Positions 1-8,843 of a stretch of 64,000 nucleotides of DNA are shown here, piece by piece. The notes beneath the pieces are model-generated. The model saw nothing but the letters and a program-made list of their open reading frames with translations, searched no databases and was not told where the DNA came from. Source of the DNA: JALOLG01 sp963776935 (GTDB lineage: Bacteria > Actinomycetota > Acidimicrobiia > Acidimicrobiales > Ilumatobacteraceae); NCBI GenBank assembly GCA_963776935.1, contig CAVZOP010000002.1:496001-560000 (forward strand), in the 5' to 3' direction. Position 1 is the first letter of the stretch. The number at the start of each line of letters is the position of its first letter. Both the position numbers and the translations under genes were made by a program.

Positions 1-1413
1 GCTCAGACCGGTGAGTGCCTGGGCGACGACGACACCGAGGCTGTAGATGTCGGACGTGGCCGCGGCGTCGCCGCGATCAAGCTGTTCCGGCGCCGCGTAC
101 GGCGCATCGAGCGTCGTCGTGGCGGACCCACCGTCCGATGTCGCACCATCCGCGCCGACCGCGATCCCGAAATCGGACAGGTATGCGTTGCCCTCGTCGT
201 CGATGAGGATGTTTGCTGGCTTGATGTCGCGGTGCACGACGCCGGCGCGGTGCGCCGTCTGCAGCGCGCTGCCGAGTTGATCGGCCATCGCCGTGGTCTG
301 GGCGGCGGTCAGGGCGCGGTGTTCGAGCACGTTCGCCAGGCTCCCCCCGCGCATCAATCGCATCACGAGGTAGGCCGCACCTGGTTCGCGCCAGTAGTCG
401 TAGAGCGGGACGATGTGGGGGTGCTCGAGGCGGGCGACGAGCTGGGCCTCGGCCTGGAAGCGACGGATGAAGTCGGGCTTGTTGGCGTGCTCTGGTCGAA
501 TGACCTTGATCGCCACCTCCCGGCCGACGGCGGGTTGATAGGCGCGGTAGGCGACACCGCCCGCTCCGTCACCGATCCGCTCGCGCAACTCGTACCCTCG
601 CACCGCGAGTCCCGGCTCGGCCGCAGAGCCCGGGAACGGGGAGGGGGAGCGGGCGTCGAGCGACTCGTCGCCGGTGACGATCTGCTCCTCGAGCCTGCGG
701 AGCCCGGACGACGGCGCGATGCCGAGCTCCTCTCCCAGCCGTGACTTGAGCAGTTGGTACGCGCGCAACGCGTCGGCCTGTCGTGCCGACCGGTGGAGGG
801 CGAGCATCAACTGGCCCGTCAGGCGCTCCTGCAAGGGGTGCTGGCGGACGAGCGACTCCAGCTCGGAGATCAGTTCCCGCGACATGCCCCGCTTGAGATC
901 GGCATCGATCCGGGCCTCCACTGCCTCGAGCCGTAGCTCCTCCAGGCGGGCGATCTCGGCCTGGGCGAAGGATTCGTACGTGAAGTCCTCGAACGCTCGG
1001 CCCCGCCACAACGCCAACGCCTCGCCCAGCACCAATGACGCGGCGGCCGGATCGATGTCGGCGAGGGCACGCCCTTCGGCGACCATGCGCTCGAAGCGGA
1101 CTGCGTCGATCTCGTCGGGCGCCGCCTGGATGAGGTACCCGGGTGCGCGGGTGAGCAGGATCGAGCCCCCCGAGCGCTTCTCACGGTCAGGTTCGAGCGC
1201 CTTGCGCAGACCCGACACGTACACCCACAACGCGTTCTGCTTGTCCGTGCCGCCATCGGCGCCCCACAGACCGTCGATGATCTGATCGGTCGAGAACACC
1301 GCGTTGGGTGCCGTCAGGAGCAGGGCCAGCAGCGCCCGCTGACGGAACGAACCCAGATCGACGGAGTGGCCGTCTTGCAGCACGTCGAGCGTTCCGAGTA
1401 CCTGGTATTCCAA
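1..1413 (-). CDS. BTAD (SARP-like) transcriptional regulator fused to a Ser/Thr protein kinase, C-terminus beyond window
   Basis: The visible 471 residues hold a winged-helix DNA-binding domain (about 1-95), a BTAD helical domain (about 96-245) and a Hanks-type kinase from about 272. The kinase shows a Gly-rich loop near 280-291, the ATP lysine K303 (AIKV), HRDIKPAN with D396, DFG at 414-416 and APE at 441-443, so it should be active. The chosen start is TTG at 1413, because GAGGAGG lies seven bases before it and the BTAD family begins at this point. Known BTAD regulators bind direct repeats near promoters; the fusion suggests a kinase that responds to a signal and changes transcription. The rest of the protein lies left of the window. 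Confidence 0.9.
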   Translation of the reverse strand, partial: MEYQVLGTLDVLQDGHSVDLGSFRQRALLALLLTAPNAVFSTDQIIDGLWGADGGTDKQNALWVYVSGLRKALEPDREKRSGGSILLTRAPGYLIQAAPDEIDAVRFERMVAEGRALADIDPAAASLVLGEALALWRGRAFEDFTYESFAQAEIARLEELRLEAVEARIDADLKRGMSRELISELESLVRQHPLQERLTGQLMLALHRSARQADALRAYQLLKSRLGEELGIAPSSGLRRLEEQIVTGDESLDARSPSPFPGSAAEPGLAVRGYELRERIGDGAGGVAYRAYQPAVGREVAIKVIRPEHANKPDFIRRFQAEAQLVARLEHPHIVPLYDYWREPGAAYLVMRLMRGGSLANVLEHRALTAAQTTAMADQLGSALQTAHRAGVVHRDIKPANILIDDEGNAYLSDFGIAVGADGATSDGGSATTTLDAPYAAPEQLDRGDAAATSDIYSLGVVVAQALTGLS

Positions 1414-1432
1414 ACCCGTCCTCCTCGCGGCG

Positions 1433-1466
1433 GCCACCCTGTGTCGCGACTTCGTCACAGGGTGGC
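1433..1466. promoter_or_regulatory. Inverted repeat upstream of the BTAD-kinase gene
   Basis: GCCACCCTGTG and CACAGGGTGGC form perfect 11-bp arms around a 12-base loop. The repeat ends 20 bases before the TTG start of the BTAD-kinase gene. It could be an operator, or a leader hairpin in that gene's mRNA. Confidence 0.5.
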
Positions 1467-1483
1467 CTGAGTGTGGGCCATCC

Positions 1484-1501
1484 AACTTAGGTTCGACTTA
1501 A
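1484..1501. promoter_or_regulatory. SARP-like direct heptamer repeat, 11-bp period
   Basis: AACTTAG and GACTTAA are separated by four bases, an 11-bp period as in known SARP/BTAD binding sites. The site lies between the repeat-protein gene and the BTAD-kinase gene, about 70-90 bases before the latter's start. The core CGACTTA recurs at 2120-2126. Confidence 0.4.
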
Positions 1502-1573
1502 GCCGGTCGGCGACGGCGGGGGATCGGACGGGCGGGGTGACCGCCCGCCACCCCCACCACGACATCGCCGGCC

Positions 1574-2050
1574 TCACTCGTTCGTTGTTGCAGCGGGGAC
1601 GAGTCCGCGGTTGACGAGGTCCTGGACGATCTCGTCGCGTGACATTGGTGCGGCTTGCCGGGTGGGGCTGGGGACGAGTCCGCGGTTGACGAGGTCCTGG
1701 ACGATCTCGTCGCGTGACAGTGGTGCGGCTTGCCGGGTGGGGCTGGGGACGAGTCCGCGGTTGACGAGGTCCTGGACGATCTCGTCGCGTGACAGTGGTG
1801 CGGCTTGCCGGGTGGGGCTGGGGACGAGTCCGCGGTTGACGAGGTCCTGGACGATCTCGTCGCGGGATTCTGACGCGGGTTGCGGTGTCGGTCGCACCGT
1901 TGCTCCACCAGAGCTCTGCACGAACGCGATCAGCGCAACGGCGGCGACGAGCACGGCCGTTGCGCCGAGCGCGATCTTCCGTCGAGTCGGCTCGCTCGAC
2001 GTCAAGGTCGCTGTTCGCTCGGCCTGGATGGTGGCGTTGTTGATGACCAT
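1574..2050 (-). CDS. Small membrane-anchored protein with four 25-residue tandem repeats, function unknown
   Basis: 158 residues. A short cytoplasmic N-terminus is followed by one transmembrane helix (about 26-45) and then four copies of a unit reading SRDEIVQDLVNRGLVPSPTR plus QAAPL, the last copy shortened. Each unit looks like a short amphipathic helix and a Pro-rich turn, so the outer part may be a repetitive binding tail. It is transcribed towards the BTAD-kinase gene 160 bases downstream and carries a similar 11-bp-period site before it, so the two may form one regulatory unit. I do not recognise a named family. Confidence 0.75.
   Translation of the reverse strand: MVINNATIQAERTATLTSSEPTRRKIALGATAVLVAAVALIAFVQSSGGATVRPTPQPASESRDEIVQDLVNRGLVPSPTRQAAPLSRDEIVQDLVNRGLVPSPTRQAAPLSRDEIVQDLVNRGLVPSPTRQAAPMSRDEIVQDLVNRGLVPAATTNE
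1598..1864. repeat. 75-bp tandem repeat, 3.6 units, inside the membrane-protein gene
   Basis: Units begin at 1598, 1673, 1748 and 1823, exactly 75 bp apart, and are nearly identical at the DNA level; only a base or two differs (for example GACATTGG against GACAGTGG). Identity at synonymous sites points to recent expansion or gene conversion. Confidence 0.95.
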
Positions 2051-2118
2051 GGGATTGACTCCTCGTGTTCAGTCCCGCTCGCCGGGTGCGAGCGGACACT
2101 GAACCCACCATCGAGAGC

Positions 2119-2136
2119 GCGACTTAGACGCGACTG
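2119..2136. promoter_or_regulatory. Direct heptamer repeat upstream of the repeat-protein gene
   Basis: GCGACTT and GCGACTG are separated by four bases, the same 11-bp period as at 1484-1501, and share CGACTTA with that site. The position is 69-86 bases before the repeat protein's ATG. It is a candidate site for the neighbouring BTAD regulator. Confidence 0.4.
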
Positions 2137-2233
2137 TGAAGCACTTCGTCTGACCTTGGCGTGCCATGCCGGCTACTCGTCCGGCGGCAGCCGTCTGCCG
2201 TCGCCGTACCGCCGACGGATTCTGGGATGAGGG

Positions 2234-2609
2234 TCAGCAGTCGAACGTGATCGCGTTGCTCGGTGCCGACACGTTGCCGGACGTGTCGACCGCTCTGAGG
2301 ACGATCTGGGTAGGGCCCGCCGCCCGGCAGTACGTGATCGTCGATCCGTACCCGATCACCCCGTCGTCGTTGCGCACCCCGTTCGAGAAGTCGTCGTAGA
2401 GGATGAGTGACTGCGGATCGGTGTCGTCGGTCGACTGGTCCCGCTTCGAGCAACCGCCGCCCATCGTCAGCGAGCAGGTCGACGGGCACTGGGCGACCGG
2501 ACGCGACGAGCAGCGCGGTCAACATCACTCGTGGCTGGCGGCCACCGATCTCGACCGGCCCGCCACTACGGAGCACTTCCAAGGGACCCAGGAGCCCGAA
2601 CCGGATCAC
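2234..2609 (-). pseudogene. Relic: start of a BTAD regulator joined to the end of an Ig-like-domain protein
   Basis: From 2609 the minus strand encodes about 48 residues of a typical BTAD N-terminus (MIRFGLLGPLEVLRSGG then PVDLLAD). Family similarity stops near 2470. A different frame then carries a tail ending AVDTSGNVSAPSNAITFDC and a stop at 2234, typical of the end of a secreted Ig/fibronectin-like domain. Two unrelated gene ends have been joined by a deletion, so neither is functional. A BTAD paralogue stands about 0.8 kb away, which may have helped the recombination. Confidence 0.6.
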
Positions 2610-2648
2610 TGGCCGGATGATACGTGATGCCTGGATCGGCGTCAGTGG

Positions 2649-3575
2649 TCAGCGATAGCCCGTCGTGTCGGCGGGTTTGTCGGCGTCTTGGACCTCGACG
2701 ACGTATCGCCAGGCGTCCGGCTGACTGCCGTCGACATCGGTGAAGCCGTAGATCTTCGCCAGCTGCCCGCTCGACAGTGATCGACCGTTCCAGCGCGACA
2801 CGTCCGGATCTCGCGCGAGGGCGACGACGGCTCGGCCGACGAACGCGGGCGTCTCCGAGATGGCGAAGTGCGGCGAGCGGGCGGTCGCGTCGCGCCAGTT
2901 CGATTCGGAGACACCGTAGGCGTCGAGCATCGCCTCGGATCGCAGCCAACCCGGCGTGAGCGACACGGCGGTCGCGTGGTGCGGCTGCAGTTCGTGTGCC
3001 AACGCGAACGCCATGCGATTCACCGCCGCCTTGGCGAGGTCGTAGAAGAACGAGACCCGGTAGTTGGTCGCGTTGTACTCGGTGGTGCCGTCGTTGATCT
3101 CGACGACCAGCCCGTTGGGCGTCTTGATGAGCAATGGGATCGCGAAGTGGCTCGTGATGGCATGAGTGTCGACGGCGAGCCGGAGCGTCCGCAGTCCAGT
3201 GTCCAACGACGACTCCCAGACGGTCTTGTTCCACTCCATCGTCGTCGCGCCCCAGATGTCGTTGACGAGCACGTGGAGCTCACCCTGCTCGTGTTCGATG
3301 CGGCTCACGAGCGCTTGCACCTCGTCGGCCACGAGGTGGTCGACCTGGACGGCGATGCCGCGGCCGCCGGCGTCGTCGACCAGTTCGGCCGTCTCTTCGA
3401 TCGTCTCCGGCCGGTTCATCTCCGATCGCTGCGATCGCGTCGTCCGCCCGGTGACGTACACGGTCGCCCCGGCCGCGCCGAGTTGCACCGCGATGCCACG
3501 TCCGGCGCCGCGTGTCGCGCCGGCGACCAGGGCGACCTTGCCGGCCAGCGAGGGCTCGATTCCGGCATTCGCCAT
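2649..3575 (-). CDS. SDR-family NAD(P)-dependent oxidoreductase
   Basis: 308 residues. The Rossmann motif GATRGAGRGIA lies near 18-28 and the catalytic YDLAK near residue 180, where SDRs have YxxxK. The usual NNAG is replaced by NDIWG, seen in the subgroup with a longer insert after the second strand. The region after the active site is longer than in classical 250-residue SDRs. The substrate cannot be told. It stands alone: the relic lies downstream and the ABC cluster, same strand, starts 140 bases upstream of it. Confidence 0.85.
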   Translation of the reverse strand: MANAGIEPSLAGKVALVAGATRGAGRGIAVQLGAAGATVYVTGRTTRSQRSEMNRPETIEETAELVDDAGGRGIAVQVDHLVADEVQALVSRIEHEQGELHVLVNDIWGATTMEWNKTVWESSLDTGLRTLRLAVDTHAITSHFAIPLLIKTPNGLVVEINDGTTEYNATNYRVSFFYDLAKAAVNRMAFALAHELQPHHATAVSLTPGWLRSEAMLDAYGVSESNWRDATARSPHFAISETPAFVGRAVVALARDPDVSRWNGRSLSSGQLAKIYGFTDVDGSQPDAWRYVVEVQDADKPADTTGYR

Positions 3576-3718
3576 CGGAGGATCCCTTCCTCGGAGCGCC
3601 GTGCGAACGGCGGCGGCAGTGATCAGTGACTGGTATCCAAGGGTTTGTCAGTGACGACTCTATCCGTCAGTGCGTAACTGGTCAAGCAGTGTTGAGTAGT
3701 TACGGGGAGAGGGCAAGG

Positions 3719-4348
3719 TCACAGATCGAAGTGGACGATCCGATCGGCGACGTCGACCGCGGCCGGATCGTGGCTGGCGACCAGCACCGCCGCGCCATCT
3801 GACGCGGCGCGCCCGATGGCGGCCATCACGATCTCGGCGTGTGTCGCATCCTGGTGGCTCGTCGGTTCGTCGGCGAGCAGGAGTGTCGTCGACATCGCCA
3901 CCGCTCGGCCGACCGCCAGTCGCTGCTGCTGGCCGACGGAGATCTCACCCGGCCGTCGCGCCGCCTGCTCACCGAGAGCGAGCCGATCGATCACGTCGTC
4001 GGCCGTCGCCGCGGCCTCGTGCGAGGAGGCGCCGGCGAGCCGGAGCGGCATGGCGATGTTCTCGCGCACCGACAACTCGGCGACGTTGGCGAGCACCTGG
4101 GGGACCACCGAGGTGTGACGCCATTCGCGCCACGCCCCGCCGATGCTCCACGCACCGAACCGGTCGACCCGGCCGGCATCGGCATCGCACCATCCGGCGA
4201 GGATCGCCAGCAGCGTGCTCTTTCCGCTGCCCGACCGGCCCTGCACGACGATCAGCTCGCCGGCCGCGACGTCGATCGAGATCGGCTCGAGACCACTCGA
4301 ACCACCCCATCGCTTGGTCACGTCGCGCAGCGACAGGATCGGGGTCAC
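3719..4348 (-). CDS. ABC transporter ATP-binding protein, MacB/LolD type
   Basis: 209 residues with Walker A GRSGSGKST, a signature reading SVGQQQR in place of LSGGQ, Walker B LLLADEPT and the H-loop VASHD. It starts with GTG and overlaps the preceding ATPase by four bases (GTGA), so the two are translationally coupled. The weak signature beside a canonical one next door suggests an asymmetric pair serving one FtsX-like permease. Known families of this layout export peptides or lipids, or act on the envelope. Confidence 0.9.
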   Translation of the reverse strand: MTPILSLRDVTKRWGGSSGLEPISIDVAAGELIVVQGRSGSGKSTLLAILAGWCDADAGRVDRFGAWSIGGAWREWRHTSVVPQVLANVAELSVRENIAMPLRLAGASSHEAAATADDVIDRLALGEQAARRPGEISVGQQQRLAVGRAVAMSTTLLLADEPTSHQDATHAEIVMAAIGRAASDGAAVLVASHDPAAVDVADRIVHFDL

Positions 4349-5022
4349 GGGACCCGCCTCCCGTGGTCGAGCCGTACCACCTGGTCGGCGCGGTCCAACA
4401 CATGCGTGTCGTGGCTGGCGACGACGAGCGTCACGCCCCGGTCAGCGGCGGCCCGCATGGCGTCGACCATCGCCGCCGCGTTGGTGCGATCCAGCGAGGC
4501 GGTCGGTTCATCGGCGACGACGAGCGGCGGGTCGCCGGCCATCGCGGACGCGAGGGCCAGCCGGAGTTGCTCGCCGCCCGAGAGTTGGCGGATCCGCATG
4601 GCGCCCGAGTCGACGAGCCCGACGGCGACGAGGTGGGTCTCCACGACATCGGCTGCCAACGATGTTCCCGAACGCATCTTTGCCGCCCAGGCGAGGTTGC
4701 CGGCCGCGTCCATGCGCTCGAACAGGTTGTCGGGCGGAAGCGGCAACACGATGCCGATCGATCGCCGCCGAATCCGGCGCCGCTCGCGCGAGCTGACCGA
4801 ACCGATGGCGCGTCCGTCGAGCTCGACGACCCCACGGTCCGGGCGATCGAGACAGGCGAGCAGCGCGAGCAACGTCGACTTCCCCGATCCGGACGGCCCG
4901 GCGATGACCGTCATCTGTCCGGACGGGACAGTGACGCTGACGTCGTCGAGGGCGACGACCGGCGCATCGGGTGCTGGGTAGTACCGCGACACATTGCGCG
5001 CCACCGCCACGTCAGTTGCCAC
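4345..5022 (-). CDS. ABC transporter ATP-binding protein, MacB/LolD type
   Basis: 225 residues with Walker A GPSGSGKST, signature LSGGEQ, Walker B LVVADEPT and VASHD: a complete nucleotide-binding domain. The start is GTG at 5022, overlapping the 3' end of the permease gene by 11 bases. It is the middle gene of a permease-ATPase-ATPase operon. Confidence 0.9.
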   Translation of the reverse strand: MATDVAVARNVSRYYPAPDAPVVALDDVSVTVPSGQMTVIAGPSGSGKSTLLALLACLDRPDRGVVELDGRAIGSVSSRERRRIRRRSIGIVLPLPPDNLFERMDAAGNLAWAAKMRSGTSLAADVVETHLVAVGLVDSGAMRIRQLSGGEQLRLALASAMAGDPPLVVADEPTASLDRTNAAAMVDAMRAAADRGVTLVVASHDTHVLDRADQVVRLDHGRRVP

Positions 5023-7622
5023 CGCGCATCACCTCCATCGGACGTGTGCGAACGATCGCCACGAGTGAGAGCGCGGCCAGGGCGAGCATCGTCAGGATCG
5101 CCACGACGGCCGCCACACCGACGCTGCCGACGTCGAGGACGACGCGGGCGGGTGGCTCCAGCTGGCGGAGCGTGTCGAACCGCGGTACCGCGACGCGGAG
5201 TGCCAGCCAACCGAACAGCAGGCCGAGCGCCCCTCCGATCACGAGTGGGATGCCGAGCTCGGTGAGGACCGCGACCGCCTCGTCGCGAAGCCGCATCCCC
5301 ATCCGGCTGGTCAACGTCCACGCCGACTGGCGGGCGCGGCGGCCGGCGGAGAGCACCAGGAGCTGCGCCATCAACGTGGCGCAGGCGACCATGATCGCGA
5401 ACACGCCGAGCGGCGCGTAGGCCCAGCCGACCGCCTTGTAGCTCGTGACGTCGAACACCTCCTGGGCGGTGTCGACATGACCCGGCTCGAAACCAGTGGT
5501 CTGGAGGATGGCGAGCGCATCCGATGGAGGGTCGCGGAGCCAGACCGACGATCGAACGTCGAGCCCGGTGGCGCGCAGCGCGTCGATGTCGACGACGACG
5601 AGCGTCGTGCCGTTGGAGTAGCCCGGGAACCAACGCGCCGAGCCGACTTGCTCGATCATCGCAACCGGCCCGCGCCGCGTCGAGAACGTCGAGCCGCCTT
5701 GGATGGGTCCGACCACGACGGCGCGCAATGCGGGCAGCGCGTCGTCGCCGCCCGCCTCGACGGGTGGCCCGTCGGAGAGTGGTTCGAGCAGCTCCGCCAA
5801 CGACGAGCCCGCAGCATCGTCCCTCCAACGGACCACGTCCTCGAAGGCGGCCGAGTCGACACCCAGGAACTCGGCCCGTCGGCCGTCGAGTTGACCCCCG
5901 ACCGCGCCGACCTGCGTGGCGCGACCCGCGAGCTCGGCGGGGAGGTCGCCGAATTCGCCGGTGCGGATCACCACGTCAGCGCCGACGAACGTCTCGGACT
6001 TGTCGACGAGCATCTGTTCCGCACTCGCCGTCAACGAGTTCGAGACGACGAACGCCCCGACACCCAGAGCGATCGCCAAGGTCAGCATCGTGTACGCGCC
6101 GGAGGCGTGGGCGATGCGGCGGACGCCGAGCAGGATCGGGACCGGTAGCCGGCTTCCGACGCGCGCGCTCCGCCGCAGCAACGCGCTGAGTGGCCTCGCC
6201 AGCAGTGCGAGCGGGGCGAGCACGGCGAGTTGCGGGAACGCTTGGGCGAGCAGGTCGCCCCCGCGCGCCTCCGGCCCGCTCAACCGGACACCGCCCACGT
6301 CGTCGAGCCGCACGAACGAGGCGATGGCGAGCGCCAGCAGCAACAGCTCCCACGGCACATATCGATGACGACGGGTCGGCCGTCGATCGACGGTCCCAGC
6401 GGTCGCAGCGGCGGCGACGAGTCGCGACGAGCACGGTCGCCGCGAGTATCCCGATCGCCGACCATGTGAGCGCCGTCCGAACCGGTCCGGTCTCGAGCTC
6501 CGGTGTCGGGCCGAACCCACGGATACCGGCGAACGCGACCATGACTCCCACCGCGCCGCCGAGGGCGATCGGCAGCAGCTCGCCGGCCGCGAGGCGCGCC
6601 GCGAGTGCCGGCGGACCGACACCGCGCAGCACGCGCAGCCGGAGATCGCGGCGGCGCTCCCGTGCGAGCATCACGCCGGAGGCCACCAGCAGGCCCCCCG
6701 CAGTGAGGATGCCTCCCAGTGCGACGGGCGCGAGTGATCGCGCCACGAGATCACGCTGGCCCTCGGCACGCGAGATCACGGTCGGGAGCTGCGACACGAT
6801 CTGGCTGCCGTCGTCGCCGAACCCGAGCTCCCTGGCGTACCGAGTGTTGAGACGCTGGAAGCCCTCGAGGAGCTCGTACGCGTCGTCGAGTGTCATGCCA
6901 CGCGGGTCCGGCCGCACCTCGAGGATGCGGTCGGACGGGACGAGGGCCATCGTTGCCGCGTCGACGAACACTGCCGGCCGGGGTCGTTCGCCGCGCTGGG
7001 TGAAACGGAACGAGTCCCGCATGCCGCACCAGTACGTGGGCTCCGGCCGGGGGATGTCCGGGTACGTGCCCGCGAGGTGGAACGGCTCCCAGCTCGCCTG
7101 GTCGCGCGCCGGCTCGCCCGTCGCGGGGTCGATCACCATCGTTTCCGACGGAACACGGACGTAGAACGTGCCGCCAGGTCCGTCGAACGAGTCGACGGTC
7201 CACTCCGGGACCAGCGCCTCGAACTCACCCAGCACTGGCGGGTCGCCGGGAAGATGTTCGTACTGGCCCTCGCGGAAGAAGAGCTGCAGCGGCGGACCCG
7301 CCGGCTCGTCAGTGCTGCGCGAGTACATCATCACCCCGGTCTGCGTGGTGACGACCGGAGGCTGGGCGTGATCCAGCTCGGCGATGATCGCGGCCAGCTG
7401 CTCTTCGACCAGCGCGATCGGCTTGCCACCGAACGTGAATGTGCCGGCCTGGCCAAGGTACATGTACAGCCCGGCATCGGCGAGGCAGATCTGCGACAGC
7501 TGTAGTTGAACCGACTCACTGCCGACCGACGAGACGTACAACGGCGCGCCCGCGGTGCACACCGTGAGCACCCCGGCGGCCGCCGCCACCGCCAGTCGAG
7601 CGCCGCCTCCCACCGGAGACAT
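5012..7622 (-). CDS. ABC transporter permease, FtsX/MacB-like, apparent +1 frameshift
   Basis: The first part (from ATG at 7622) has an N-terminal membrane anchor, a large extracytoplasmic domain and then a membrane segment; the second part, in another frame, has a further membrane core, a second soluble domain and a C-terminal FtsX-like permease ending at 5012. The frames join at about 6,405-6,425, and total length is a multiple of three plus one. With one base removed it is a single protein of about 870 residues with two FtsX units, normal for this family. The divergent AhpD-like gene begins 30 bases away. I treat the shift as a probable sequence error. Confidence 0.75.
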
Positions 7623-7651
7623 GCTGCCACGACGATTCTAGGATGGACGTC

Positions 7652-8134
7652 ATGAGCTCCTCCCAGCACGCCGAGTACGTGAACATCTACAAGGCCTTTC
7701 CAGCCGGATATCAGGGCATGCAGGCACTCGAGGAGGCGGCCAAGAACGGCCCGCTCGACCCCGTCATCCGCGAGCTCGTGAAGCTGCGCGCATCACAGAT
7801 CAACGGGTGCGCGTATTGCGTCGACATGCACTACAAGGACGCTCGCGCCGACGGCGAGTCCGAGGAGCGGCTGAACATGCTTGCGGCCTGGCGCGAGGCG
7901 ACGGTGTACACCGACGCCGAGCGGGCGGCGTTGGCGCTGACCGAGGAGATGACGCTGATCGCCGATGGCCACGTGCCCGCCGACGTCGAAGCCGAGGTGC
8001 GGGCGCAGTTCGACGAAGAGACCTACGCCGCGCTGGTGTTCGTGGTGGTCGCGATCAACGCCTGGAACCGCCTCGCCATCACCAGCCATGCCAAGCCCGG
8101 CGTCTACCAGCCGCGAGCGAAAGCCACCGCCTGA
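7652..8134 (+). CDS. AhpD-like carboxymuconolactone decarboxylase family protein
   Basis: 160 residues from ATG 7652, which has AGGA eight bases before it; an ATG nine bases earlier is less likely. The redox motif C53-A-Y-C56 with H60 matches peroxidase-type AhpD-like proteins, which use the cysteine pair against peroxides. It is transcribed divergently from the ABC exporter and ends 13 bases before a large hairpin repeat. Confidence 0.9.
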   Translation: MSSSQHAEYVNIYKAFPAGYQGMQALEEAAKNGPLDPVIRELVKLRASQINGCAYCVDMHYKDARADGESEERLNMLAAWREATVYTDAERAALALTEEMTLIADGHVPADVEAEVRAQFDEETYAALVFVVVAINAWNRLAITSHAKPGVYQPRAKATA

Positions 8135-8146
8135 ACGCCCCGCATT

Positions 8147-8206
8147 CCCCTGTTTGTGTCACCGACATCGGCGACCCTCGCCGGTAGCTGTGACACAAAC
8201 GAGGGG
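8147..8206. repeat. Two-stage hairpin element, copy 1
   Basis: An outer stem of CCCCTGTTTGTGTCAC pairs with GTGACACAAACGAGGGG (one bulge), and an inner hairpin CGGCGA-CCC-TCGCCG sits at the centre. It lies between the converging ends of the AhpD-like and isochorismatase-like genes. A near-identical copy occurs at 17,128-17,187, also between converging genes, so it may act as a bidirectional terminator. Confidence 0.85.
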
Positions 8207-8219
8207 ATTGGGCGTTCGG

Positions 8220-8843
8220 TCAGGCGTTGAGCAGGGTTTCCGTATCGGTCACGACGCTGAAGCGGTCGGCGAGCTCGGCCAACGCGATCTCGTGGACGAG
8301 CTCGGCGTCGATCGCCTCGCCCGAACCGGTCGACGGCAGCGACCGCGTCGCCGTCGCGTCGCTGACGACCGCCGCGTCGAGGCCCAGGTCGAGTGCGGCG
8401 CGGGCGGTCGAGCTGACGCACATGTGGGTCATGAAACCGCACAGCACGAGGCGTGGATCGCCGAGCAACTCGATCGCCGACCGCAGCTCCGTCCCGGCGA
8501 ACGCGTTCGGGAACGACTTGCCGATCACCGTCTCGCCGGCGATCGGGGCCACAAGCTCGATGATCTCGCCACCCGCGCCGGGGGCGAACAGGCCGCCCGG
8601 ACGTCCGCTGTGGGCGACGTGGATGACCGGCGTGCCGCGTGAGCGCGCCGCGTCGAGGAGTCGCCTGATCTGGTCGACGGCTCGATCGACCGCAGGGAGG
8701 GCGAGGTTGCCGTCGAGATACTCGCGTTGGGCGTCGATCACCACGATCGCGGTGCCGGTCAATCCCTCGGCGCGAGTCGGTAGGCCGCCGAGCTCGCGAA
8801 GTGTCTGCGGAGGTTTGTCGTGTGGCATCGGACGCCCGTTCAC
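8220..8843 (-). CDS. Isochorismatase-family cysteine hydrolase
   Basis: 207 residues. The family triad is visible: D37 (VIDAQREY), K109 (GKSFPNAF) and C142 (THMCVSSTARAA). Relatives hydrolyse nicotinamide, ureidoacrylate or similar amides; the substrate is not clear here. Its GTG start overlaps the stop of the ferritin-like gene (GTGA). It ends 14 bases from the hairpin repeat. Confidence 0.9.
   Translation of the reverse strand: MNGRPMPHDKPPQTLRELGGLPTRAEGLTGTAIVVIDAQREYLDGNLALPAVDRAVDQIRRLLDAARSRGTPVIHVAHSGRPGGLFAPGAGGEIIELVAPIAGETVIGKSFPNAFAGTELRSAIELLGDPRLVLCGFMTHMCVSSTARAALDLGLDAAVVSDATATRSLPSTGSGEAIDAELVHEIALAELADRFSVVTDTETLLNA

Noticed and set aside
232..1285. Plus-strand proteins opposite the BTAD-kinase
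   Set aside because: They are mirror frames of a high-GC gene; only the minus-strand reading matches families.
1598..1864. CRISPR-like array
   Set aside because: The 75-bp units are contiguous, have no spacers and encode an in-frame protein repeat.
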